Notes under the pieces: generated by a model
Database searches by the model: none
Told to the model about the DNA's origin: nothing
Seen by the model: the letters and a program-made list of their open reading frames with translations, nothing else
Made by a program: the position numbers and the translations under genes
Part shown: piece after piece, positions 1 to 4,164 of the stretch
Layout: each line of letters starts with the position of its first letter
Numbering within the stretch: position 1 is the stretch's first letter
Origin: Planctomycetota bacterium
GTDB lineage: Bacteria; Planctomycetota; PUPC01; DSUN01
NCBI GenBank assembly: GCA_016872875.1
Contig: VGYW01000554.1
Span: 1 to 5,020, forward strand
Reading direction: 5' to 3'
DNA: 5,020 nucleotides

Positions 1-122
1 GGCATCGCAGATGCCGCTTTGGGTGCCAGCGAAGCGGCAGGCAAGGGGCGGTCCCTCGCCCCCGCCCCGATTGCCCGCTCCGCGGGAAACCAAAGCGGCG
101 ACTGCGTCGCCGCACTCCAAAG
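1..122. repeat. Tandem 133-nt palindromic element, copy 1 (5' end cut by window)
   Basis: This is the first of three copies. It begins inside the element, and its left inverted end lies before position 1. It matches copy 2 almost base for base; the clearest difference is near 86-93, where the copies read GGGAAACCAAAG and GGGCAGGGAAAG. It ends with the terminal repeat GCCGCACTCCAAAG. ORFs read through it are by-products of the palindromes. There is no transposase and no clear target-site duplication, so a non-autonomous REP- or MITE-like element is the best description. Confidence 0.85.
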
Positions 123-169
123 GCTCTCGCCCGCTCTACACTTCTTCGGACCCCTCCTCCGTGCGTCTT

Positions 170-302
170 CTTTGGAGTGCGGCATCGCAGATGCCGCTTT
201 GGGTGCCAGCGAAGCGGCAGGCAAGGGGCGGTCCCTCGCCCCCGCCCCGATTGCCCGCTCCGCGGGCAGGGAAAGCGGCGACTGCGTCGCCGCACTCCAA
301 AG
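170..302. repeat. Tandem 133-nt palindromic element, copy 2 (complete)
   Basis: This complete copy is bounded by a perfect 14-nt inverted repeat, CTTTGGAGTGCGGC and GCCGCACTCCAAAG. Inside are several hairpins. GCGGCATC pairs with GATGCCGC (179-197, loop GCA), GGGGCGG can pair with a CCGCCCC, TGCCCGC pairs with GCGGGCA (loop TCC), and GCGGCGAC pairs with GTCGCCGC (loop TGC). GCCGCTT at 193-199 can also pair with a downstream AAGCGGC, so alternative folds exist. The whole can be drawn as an outer stem closing a multi-arm junction. Whether it is transcribed or acts only as DNA is unknown. Confidence 0.9.
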
Positions 303-350
303 GGGGCGCGGACTCCGCTTCTCGTCGAGCGAGAGCGAGCGTTTCGTCTT

Positions 351-484
351 CTTTGGAGTGCGGCATCGCAGATGCCGCTTTGGGTGCCAGCGAAGCGGCA
401 GGTAAGGGGCGGGCCCTCGTCCCCGCCCCCGATTGCCCGCTCCGCGGGCAGGGAAAGCGGCGACTGCGTCGCCGCACTCCAAAG
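351..484. repeat. Tandem 133-nt palindromic element, copy 3
   Basis: This is the third copy, with the same 14-nt inverted ends and one extra C in the central C-rich tract. It lies 13 bases beyond the stop codon of the minus-strand membrane-protein gene (498-500), so its GC-rich hairpins would be the first structures met by RNA polymerase leaving that operon. There is no T-rich tract after the stems, so a classic intrinsic terminator is not supported. A role in 3'-end protection or processing, as for REP elements in enterobacteria, is only an inference. Confidence 0.88.
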
Positions 485-497
485 GCTCTCGCCCGCT

Positions 498-806
498 CTA
501 CACGTCTTCAGTGCCCTCCTCTGCGAGCTGCTGGATGCGCTCGGAGTCCTTCAGGCAGGGGCGGGCGCGCAGCTCGCCGGCGATGATGAGGGCGGCGCGG
601 GCGTGCTTCTCATTGCAGTCGGCCAGCCTGCGAATGGACTCGATGTGGGCATCGAGCAGCCGCTTGCCGACGACGCCCAGGGCGGCGAGGACGACGCTGA
701 GGACGCCCGCAATGCCCCAACGGACAATCGGGTTCTCGTCGGTCACCGCCGTCGCTGCCAGGGGCACGAGGGCGGGCAGGGTGGCAAAGGTGAGGCGGCT
801 GAGCAT
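498..806 (-). CDS. Small two-helix membrane protein, possibly holin-like
   Basis: The product is 102 residues. Residues 1-21 are a hydrophobic stretch that could be a signal peptide or first membrane helix. Residues 29-47 form a clear membrane helix (WGIAGVLSVVLAALGVV). The rest is a charged amphipathic helix ending in an acidic tail, EEGTEDV, with Cys64 and Cys84. I chose the ATG at 806 over the one at 821 because GGAG lies 9 nt before it, while nothing SD-like precedes 821. The gene follows the capsid gene on the same strand after a repeat-filled gap, so it is probably the last gene of that cassette. Small size, two hydrophobic segments and a charged tail fit phage holins, but I recognise no specific family, and an unknown membrane protein is equally possible. 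That it is a real membrane-protein gene is fairly secure; the holin role is weak. Confidence 0.6.
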   Translation of the reverse strand: MLSRLTFATLPALVPLAATAVTDENPIVRWGIAGVLSVVLAALGVVGKRLLDAHIESIRRLADCNEKHARAALIIAGELRARPCLKDSERIQQLAEEGTEDV

Positions 807-815
807 GGGGTGTGT

Positions 816-819
816 CTCC
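816..819 (-). promoter_or_regulatory. SD site that decides the start at 806
   Basis: On the minus strand this reads GGAG, 9 nt before the ATG at 806. It overlaps the earlier in-frame ATG at 821 (ATGGAG), which has only heptamer repeat sequence upstream and no SD of its own. This favours the shorter 102-residue product. Confidence 0.5.
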
Positions 820-821
820 AT

Positions 822-993
822 AGTCGGCAGTCAGCAGTCGGCAGGGAAGAGAGCAGTCGGCACTCGGCAGTCGGCACTCGGCAGCGAAGAGAGAGCGGTA
901 GCCCGCGCTCCCTTCCTGCCTACTGCCGCCTGCCTTCTGCCGACTGGCTCCAGCATCCTGCCGACTGCCTTCTGCCTACTGCCTACTGGTTCT
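822..993. repeat. Inverted heptamer array forming a long imperfect hairpin
   Basis: The left arm (822-882) is built of AGTCGGC-type heptamers, with variants AGTCAGC and ACTCGGC and one 12-nt interruption. The right arm (917-993) is eleven successive heptamers, mostly TGCCTAC, TGCCTTC and TGCCGAC, which are complementary in type to the left arm. The middle (883-916) is a GAAGAGAGAGCG / GCGCTCCCTTCC near-palindrome. The array fills the whole gap between the capsid stop codon (993-995) and the following gene, and even overlaps the first base of the stop triplet. Heptamer tandem repeats of this style are known in cyanobacteria and other repeat-rich genomes. A role as an RNA stability or attenuation hairpin between the two genes is inference. 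Confidence 0.85.
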
Positions 994-2057
994 CAGCCCT
1001 GCGGCTCGTCGTGCGAGACGTTGACGATGCGCCCGTTGCGCCAGGGGCTGGTGCAGACGAGCTGGAAGTAGATGCGCCAGAAGGCCGTGACCTTCTGTCC
1101 ACTGCGGCCCTCGACGATGAGGGCGAAGTCGGTCTCGCTCCGCGCGCCCTGGGCGTCCACGAGCACCTGGGGCAGAATCTCGATGCTCCAGGTCTTCAGG
1201 TCGAGGGCGTAGAGCGTGTTGTCGGGGCAGAAGCGGCTGCCGAGCACGGGCGCCCGCTTGTAGAGCAGGTCGGTGAGGCCGGGGTCAACTCGGCTATTCA
1301 CCACGGGCGGCATCGGGAAGCGGCCGTTCGCCGTCACGAGGGCCTCGTACACGCTCTCGATCTCCGGCGTGGTCACGAGCAGGTCCGCCCGCCCGCCGCC
1401 CTGGTCGGCGGCCTTGAACGTCATCTCCTCGCCCACCAGGTCGGCGCCCGTGCCGTGGTGGACCTTGCGCGACAGCTCGCGCAGGAGCGCGAACGTCAGC
1501 GGGCCGGGATTCTGCCCGCTGATCGCGTCGAGCGAGATGCACTTGAGGAACGGGTAGTCGGCCCGGGCGAGCCCGAGGTAGTTGGCCACGGCCTGCCCGT
1601 CGTCCAGGGCGTCCCGGATGCCGAGCGAGCTGTTGCCGCTCTGTGCGCCCCAGAGGGCCTCCTCGAGGTCGCGGCGCATGTCGGCCGCCGCGCGGACCAC
1701 CTCGTCCTCCCAGGCGTCGTAGTTGCCGTGGCCGCTGGCCATGGCCTTCGCCTGCGCGAGGTCAGTGACCTCGATGGGCTTGGTGTAGATCGCGTAGTCC
1801 ACGTAGGCCGAGTGGTAGGCCTGATAGCCCGCGGTGCCGACCGAGCCCGTCTCGGTCGTGGCCCCGCCGCCGGTGTTGCGGCCGACGTGGAACTTCACCC
1901 GCACGGCCTCGGCGGCCGAGCGGTGCTTCGGCAGCAGGCTCCACAGCGTGCCCTTCTCGTTGAGCACCTCCACGAAGCCAGGCTTGAACTCGTGCGTGAG
2001 CGTCGCACTGATCTGCGACAGGCTCTCCAGATTCTCTTGAGTCGTCAACCCTGCCAT
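993..2057 (-). CDS. Phage major capsid protein (HK97 fold)
   Basis: The 354-residue product is the likely shell subunit of a tailed-phage-type head. The layout fits the family. It has an N-terminal arm (about 1-45), a Gly/Thr-rich loop leading into AGYQAYHSAYVDYAIYTKP (about 76-94), which resembles the E-loop and P-domain strand, and a spine helix with many Arg/Glu (about 112-137). GNSSLGIRDAL follows at 141-151, then an A-domain helix, the motif RADLLVTTPEIESVYEAL (223-240) and LLYKRAPVLGSRFCPDN with TLYALDLKTW (264-290). These last two patterns are the ones I recognise best from capsid proteins. It lacks the roughly 100-residue cleaved delta domain of HK97 gp5, which agrees with the separate scaffold gene upstream. 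The ATG at 2057 is preceded by AAGGAG with a 9-nt gap; an ATG at 2099 would start inside a repeat array. An encapsulin is less likely given the neighbouring scaffold. No frameshift is seen. Confidence 0.85.
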   Translation of the reverse strand: MAGLTTQENLESLSQISATLTHEFKPGFVEVLNEKGTLWSLLPKHRSAAEAVRVKFHVGRNTGGGATTETGSVGTAGYQAYHSAYVDYAIYTKPIEVTDLAQAKAMASGHGNYDAWEDEVVRAAADMRRDLEEALWGAQSGNSSLGIRDALDDGQAVANYLGLARADYPFLKCISLDAISGQNPGPLTFALLRELSRKVHHGTGADLVGEEMTFKAADQGGGRADLLVTTPEIESVYEALVTANGRFPMPPVVNSRVDPGLTDLLYKRAPVLGSRFCPDNTLYALDLKTWSIEILPQVLVDAQGARSETDFALIVEGRSGQKVTAFWRIYFQLVCTSPWRNGRIVNVSHDEPQG

Positions 2058-2066
2058 GTTCGTCTT

Positions 2067-2072
2067 CTCCTT
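2067..2072 (-). promoter_or_regulatory. SD site for the capsid gene
   Basis: On the minus strand this reads AAGGAG, 9 nt before the ATG at 2057. It lies between the start codon and the large inverted array at 2082-2164, so the hairpin ends about 9 nt upstream of the ribosome site and leaves it free. It rules against the upstream ATG at 2099. Confidence 0.7.
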
Positions 2073-2081
2073 GCTTGGGAA

Positions 2082-2164
2082 AAGGGACCTAAGGGACAAA
2101 AGGGACTCAAGGGACGCCCGTCTTCTCTGCGTCCCTTTCGTCCCTTAGGTCCCTTTTGTCCCTT
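2082..2164. repeat. Inverted 9-mer array, 36-bp near-perfect hairpin
   Basis: Four 9-mers of the form AAGGGACNN (2082-2117) are followed by an 11-nt loop (CCGTCTTCTCT, 2118-2128) and then four 9-mers of the form NNGTCCCTT (2129-2164). Folding arm on arm pairs 30 of 36 positions by my count; only the two variable bases of three units mismatch. The hairpin fills most of the gap between the scaffold stop codon and the capsid SD site. In the minus-strand transcript it would be a strong stem just before the capsid gene, the most heavily translated gene of any head module. It could set differential expression of scaffold and capsid, but this is inference. Confidence 0.88.
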
Positions 2165-2170
2165 GTCTTC

Positions 2171-2198
2171 TCACGCGTCACGCATCACGCGTCACACT
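2171..2198. repeat. Short heptamer tandem repeat TCACGCN
   Basis: Three successive units, TCACGCG, TCACGCA and TCACGCG, are followed by a degenerate TCACACT. The stop codon of the minus-strand scaffold gene (2192-2194) falls in the last unit. The same array type recurs at 4088-4108, preceded in both places by TCTTC. Confidence 0.75.
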
Positions 2199-3004
2199 CT
2201 CACCAGCGCATCCCGCGCCCTTGTCGCCCGCGGGGCCTGCCCGCGGCGCGGCGTCTCCCAGGCGTTGGGCACGGGGGCCTTGCGGCCCTCCGACGCCCTG
2301 GGCGGCTCGCCGCCGACGGGCGGCGGCACCGGTGGCACAGGCATCTTGCCTGTGGCCGCCGCCTCCACGCTCGCCAGCTCCGCCAGCTCGGCCGCGTAGC
2401 CCTTCAGCCGCTCGCTCGCCTCGGGCGACAGCGTCACCTCCCCCTCATCCGTCACCACCAGGTCGGCATCCAGCTCGACCGGGGCCGGCACAAGCTCCAG
2501 CAGCCGCTCCACCTTTGCAGCGTCCAGCCTCGTTCGGAGTCCTGCGTTTACGCGGTCTTCGGAAGAGCCGCCTGAAGGCGGGACTCCCAGCGCGTGGGCT
2601 GCCTCGTCGAGCGCCTGGCGCGTCAGCCGCGCCAGTGCCGCCTCCTTCAGGCGCCGGTGCACCGTCGCCAACCGTGCGGCATCGCGCTGCGCGGCCGCCT
2701 CGGCCTCGCGGGCGCGGCCATCGAGCGCCGCGAGCTGTGCCCGCAGCTCCTGATTCTCCTTCCGTCGCCGCGCGTTCTCCCCGCGCAGCTCGCGCACGTG
2801 CTCCCGCCATTCCTCGGGAAGGCCCGCTTCCGGTTCGGCCTGTGGGCGGGGGCTCTGTCCCCCGCGCTCCTCGGCCTGTGGGCGGGGCGTCTCTGCCCCG
2901 CGTTGCTCTGGGCTCTGCGGAAGAGCGCGGGGCACGGAGGCCCCGCCCACAGCAGAGGCTCCGCCCATGGGGACCTGCGGATCAACCGCAACGTCGTTCG
3001 ACAT
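2192..3004 (-). CDS. Phage scaffold-like coiled-coil protein
   Basis: The 270-residue product is probably an internal scaffold guiding capsid assembly. Residues 1-57 are Pro/Gly-rich, disordered and built largely from palindromic repeats. Residues 63-118 form a long charged coiled coil beginning LPEEWREHVRELRGENARRR. Residues 124-139 form an Ala-rich helix, followed by a repeat-derived insert at 140-157. Residues 160-210 (LDAAKVERLLELV, then VELDADLVVTDEGEVTLSPEASERLKGY) match the pattern common in phage scaffolds, a short helix and then a beta-turn with Asp/Glu-Gly. Residues 216-270 are another low-complexity tail containing TGKMPVPP. The ATG at 3004 has AAGGAG 8 nt upstream; starts further up lie in repeat DNA. 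The capsid gene follows at once on the same strand, the usual scaffold-capsid order. The family call rests on architecture and position, so an unrelated coiled-coil structural protein is possible. Confidence 0.7.
   Translation of the reverse strand: MSNDVAVDPQVPMGGASAVGGASVPRALPQSPEQRGAETPRPQAEERGGQSPRPQAEPEAGLPEEWREHVRELRGENARRRKENQELRAQLAALDGRAREAEAAAQRDAARLATVHRRLKEAALARLTRQALDEAAHALGVPPSGGSSEDRVNAGLRTRLDAAKVERLLELVPAPVELDADLVVTDEGEVTLSPEASERLKGYAAELAELASVEAAATGKMPVPPVPPPVGGEPPRASEGRKAPVPNAWETPRRGQAPRATRARDALVRV
2336..2354. repeat. In-frame hairpin CACAGGC-ATCTT-GCCTGTG
   Basis: A 7-bp perfect stem with a 5-nt loop lies inside the scaffold gene and encodes TGKMPVP on the minus strand. Palindromes of this wording recur in intergenic and coding DNA of repeat-rich genomes of this style, and the translated motif TGKMPVPP is familiar to me from such proteins. 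I take it as a dispersed repeat that entered the gene in frame. Confidence 0.55.
2536..2587. repeat. In-frame 52-nt palindromic element in the scaffold gene
   Basis: The element is bounded by inverted ends GGAGTCC (2536-2542) and GGACTCC (2581-2587). It contains CCGCC-TGAA-GGCGG and the smaller GCGT-TT-ACGC stem. On the minus strand it encodes residues 140-157 (GVPPSGGSSEDRVNAGLR), a Ser/Gly-rich stretch that splits the Ala-rich helix from the LDAAKVERLLEL helix. The reading frame stays open. It is reminiscent of Rickettsia palindromic elements, which insert in frame into genes, though no homology to them is claimed. Confidence 0.65.
2835..2952. repeat. Cluster of GC-rich palindromes at the 5' end of the scaffold gene
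   Basis: Two direct 36-nt copies start at 2835 and 2871, each opening TCGGCCTGTGGGCGGGG. Each carries a 7-bp stem, GCGGGGG/CCCCCGC in the first and GCGGGGC/GCCCCGC in the second. A third copy lies in inverted orientation, so that CTGTGGGCGGGGC (2876-2888) is the exact reverse complement of 2940-2952. Thirty-six bases is twelve codons, so the copies keep frame and give the protein repeats RGAETPRPQAE and RGGQSPRPQAE. They supply most of the disordered head of the scaffold protein (about residues 18-57). Confidence 0.75.
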
Positions 3005-3012
3005 CTCTTCGG

Positions 3013-3018
3013 CTCCTT
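3013..3018 (-). promoter_or_regulatory. SD site for the scaffold gene
   Basis: AAGGAG on the minus strand, 8 nt before the ATG at 3004. It fixes the start as MSNDVAVD rather than an ATG at 3040 inside the 9-mer repeat. I see no convincing minus-strand promoter between here and the divergent lipoprotein gene. Confidence 0.7.
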
Positions 3019-3029
3019 GTGTGTGCCCA

Positions 3030-3094
3030 AAGGGACCCAATGGACAGGGGCCTTTCCTGCGTCCCTTAGGTCCCTTGTGTCCCTTTCGTCCCTT
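3030..3094. repeat. Second inverted 9-mer array in the divergent gap
   Basis: The right arm (3059-3094) is four NNGTCCCTT units, the same family as at 2129-2164. The left arm is degenerate, with AAGGGACCC and AATGGACAG (3030-3047), then a GGGGCC-containing loop. The array lies directly upstream of the scaffold SD site on one strand and ends 3 bases before the -35 box of the lipoprotein promoter on the other, so it separates the two divergent transcripts. Confidence 0.8.
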
Positions 3095-3097
3095 CTC

Positions 3098-3126
3098 TTG
3101 AATGCCCGCCGCCCCGTCGCTATACT
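3098..3126 (+). promoter_or_regulatory. Sigma70-type promoter of lipoprotein 1
   Basis: TTGAAT (3098-3103) and TATACT (3121-3126) are separated by exactly 17 nt. Each box differs from consensus at one or two positions. The same arrangement is conserved before the paralogous gene at 4118-4146. Transcription starting 6-8 nt past the -10 box would begin at about 3132-3134, right at the SD site. Confidence 0.65.
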
Positions 3127-3144
3127 GAGCGCGGAGGGCCGCTG

Positions 3145-3792
3145 ATGAATGCCGGGAAACCCCTGCCTCCCTCTCGCCTACTGGCCGCGCTCGCGGCCCT
3201 CGCCCTGCCGTTGCTGAGCGGTTGCGCGACGGGCGTCGTGGCCTTTATCACACATCGGCACCACGACGTCGGAGATGTCGTTGGCGCCTACGCGCGCCAG
3301 GACGAGTTAGCCATCGCATACACAGTGGTCGGACCGGGCGGGCACACTCGCATCGCGTGGTTCACCCGCACGGCGCTTTGTAAAGATGATACGACCGACC
3401 CAAGCTGGGGCTTGCCGCCCCACCTCCCAGTCCGGCCCGCTCGAGACCTCTATCTGCACGGCGGGCCCCTCAAGGGTGTCCAGCCGGTCGCAGTCACCCG
3501 GCTCGGGTCGGACCAGCAGGAACTGCCCCCCTTGCCCCCAGGCGCGCAGATGCAGGTCTGTTACTGGCCTTCCGCGGTCCATGCGGCGGATGAGGTCGGT
3601 CAGCTACGGGTCTTCGTGCTCCTGAGGAGCGACAAGGGTGCCGTTCTGCAGCGGCGTGTGTATCTGCCATGCCATGGGGGCTATCTCTGGTGGTTCTACG
3701 CCTTGCAGCCCATCACGCTGACTGTGGACATCGTGACGTTTCCCCTTCAGGTGGTCGTTGCCTTGCTCTCCGTGACCTTCCTCGGGCACTAG
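3145..3792 (+). CDS. Secreted lipoprotein of unknown function, paralogue 1
   Basis: The 215-residue product starts with a lipoprotein signal peptide: a basic N-region (K5, R11), an Ala/Leu core, and lipobox L24-S25-G26-C27. It should be lipidated on Cys27, and Ala28 does not suggest inner-membrane retention if E. coli sorting rules apply. Recognisable segments shared with the second gene are QDELAIAY (52-59), GLPP (89-92), PPLPPGAQMQVCYWPS (128-143), LRVFVLLRSDKGAVLQRR (154-171), a WW pair (182-183) and a hydrophobic tail with LTVDIVTFPLQ (192-202). The tail loosely recalls short YceK/YidQ-type lipoproteins, but I would not assign it. SD GGAGGG lies 6 nt before the ATG. The gene is divergent from the phage cassette and has its own promoter, so it is probably host or accessory rather than head-module DNA. 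Four Cys occur, including lipid-modified Cys27. Confidence 0.8.
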   Translation: MNAGKPLPPSRLLAALAALALPLLSGCATGVVAFITHRHHDVGDVVGAYARQDELAIAYTVVGPGGHTRIAWFTRTALCKDDTTDPSWGLPPHLPVRPARDLYLHGGPLKGVQPVAVTRLGSDQQELPPLPPGAQMQVCYWPSAVHAADEVGQLRVFVLLRSDKGAVLQRRVYLPCHGGYLWWFYALQPITLTVDIVTFPLQVVVALLSVTFLGH

Positions 3793-3809
3793 CCATCCCC
3801 CGCACACTC

Positions 3810-3932
3810 CTCGTCCCTCCGCTCTGCGGGGGGACGCGTCTTCGGACGCTCTGCGACCATTCTTGGGCGGCCCGAGCCTTGATGGCCGCGGAGCGGCCGG
3901 CCCGCCGTCCCCACGCAGAGCGTAGGGACGAG
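3810..3932. repeat. 26-bp inverted repeat enclosing nested hairpins
   Basis: Arms 3810-3835 and 3907-3932 are reverse complements with two mismatches; the core reads CTCGTCCCTCCGCTCTGCG. Within the 71-nt interior, GCGTC-TTCG-GACGC (3836-3849) is a stem with the very stable UUCG loop, and GGCCGC-GGA-GCGGCC (3884-3898) is a second perfect hairpin. A following stem, AGAGGGAGA/TCTCCCTCT (3936-3962), sits just outside. The element begins 17 nt after the first lipoprotein stop codon. No T-tract follows, so an intrinsic terminator is not supported. The arm sequence resembles the dispersed CGCTCTGCG palindromes of repeat-rich genomes. Confidence 0.8.
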
Positions 3933-3967
3933 AAGAGAGGGAGAGGGCCTCTTTCTCCCTCTTGTCT

Positions 3968-4069
3968 CGTCGCGAAGCTCCGGCTTCGCGACGCAACCGG
4001 GGAAGCTCCCGCTTCCTTTCGCCAGCAGGAGCTGGCGGCCGCACGTTGCGAAGCAGGAGCTTCGCAACG
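3968..4069. repeat. Chain of four tetraloop hairpins
   Basis: Four perfect stems follow one another. CGTCGCGAAGC/GCTTCGCGACG (11 bp, 3968-3993, loop TCCG) comes first, then GGAAGC/GCTTCC (4001-4016, loop TCCC). CGCCAGC/GCTGGCG (4020-4037, loop AGGA) and CGTTGCGAAGC/GCTTCGCAACG (11 bp, 4044-4069, loop AGGA) complete the chain. All share a GC-TCCN-GC core or its complement. The first and last are inverted copies of each other with three differences. Together with 3810-3962 this explains nearly the whole 3793-4117 gap, where I see no gene. Confidence 0.85.
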
Positions 4070-4087
4070 AGAGGAGGATGCTTCTTC

Positions 4088-4108
4088 TCACGCGTCACGG
4101 GTCACGCG
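4088..4108. repeat. Heptamer tandem repeat TCACGNG
   Basis: Three units, TCACGCG, TCACGGG and TCACGCG. The 17 nt TCTTCTCACGCGTCACG here (4083-4099) are identical to 2166-2182, marking a dispersed repeat shared between the phage cassette and the lipoprotein region. Confidence 0.7.
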
Positions 4109-4117
4109 TCCATGCCC

Positions 4118-4146
4118 TTGAACCCCCCTCGCCCCCTCGCTATACT
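4118..4146 (+). promoter_or_regulatory. Sigma70-type promoter of lipoprotein 2
   Basis: TTGAAC (4118-4123), 17-nt spacer, TATACT (4141-4146). Spacer length, -10 box and the 16 bases after it are the same as in the first promoter, while parts of the spacer differ. This supports the boxes as functional. The gene therefore has its own transcription start and does not need read-through across the hairpin chain. Confidence 0.65.
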
Positions 4147-4164
4147 GAGCGCGGAGGGCCGCCG

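Noticed and set aside
1..484. CRISPR array
   Set aside because: The units are 133 nt with 48-nt partly related spacers and internal palindromes; there are only three copies and no cas gene.
351..484. Intrinsic terminator after the membrane-protein gene
   Set aside because: Strong stems exist but no T-rich tract follows on the minus strand; a terminator role cannot be claimed.
11..586. Open frames through the 133-nt repeats on both strands
   Set aside because: Their products merely repeat the element's translation, and no start signal is visible.
993..2057. Encapsulin shell protein
   Set aside because: No encapsulin cargo gene is seen, while a scaffold-like gene directly upstream and capsid-type C-terminal motifs favour a phage head.
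177..2399. 740-codon open frame on the plus strand
   Set aside because: It lies antisense to the capsid and membrane-protein genes and across repeats, has no SD or domain pattern, and is expected where GC-rich third positions remove stops from the opposite strand.
2221..3069. 282-codon plus-strand frame opposite the scaffold gene
   Set aside because: Its composition is Pro/Arg/Ala-rich and without domains; the minus-strand frame has an SD, a coiled coil and the right neighbour.
3604..4121. Open frames over the hairpin chain on both strands
   Set aside because: They are translations of palindromic repeats and overlap the end of the lipoprotein gene; none has an SD.
4078..4164. Upstream start for the second lipoprotein
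   Set aside because: It would precede the promoter and hide the signal peptide behind 29 residues coded by repeat DNA.
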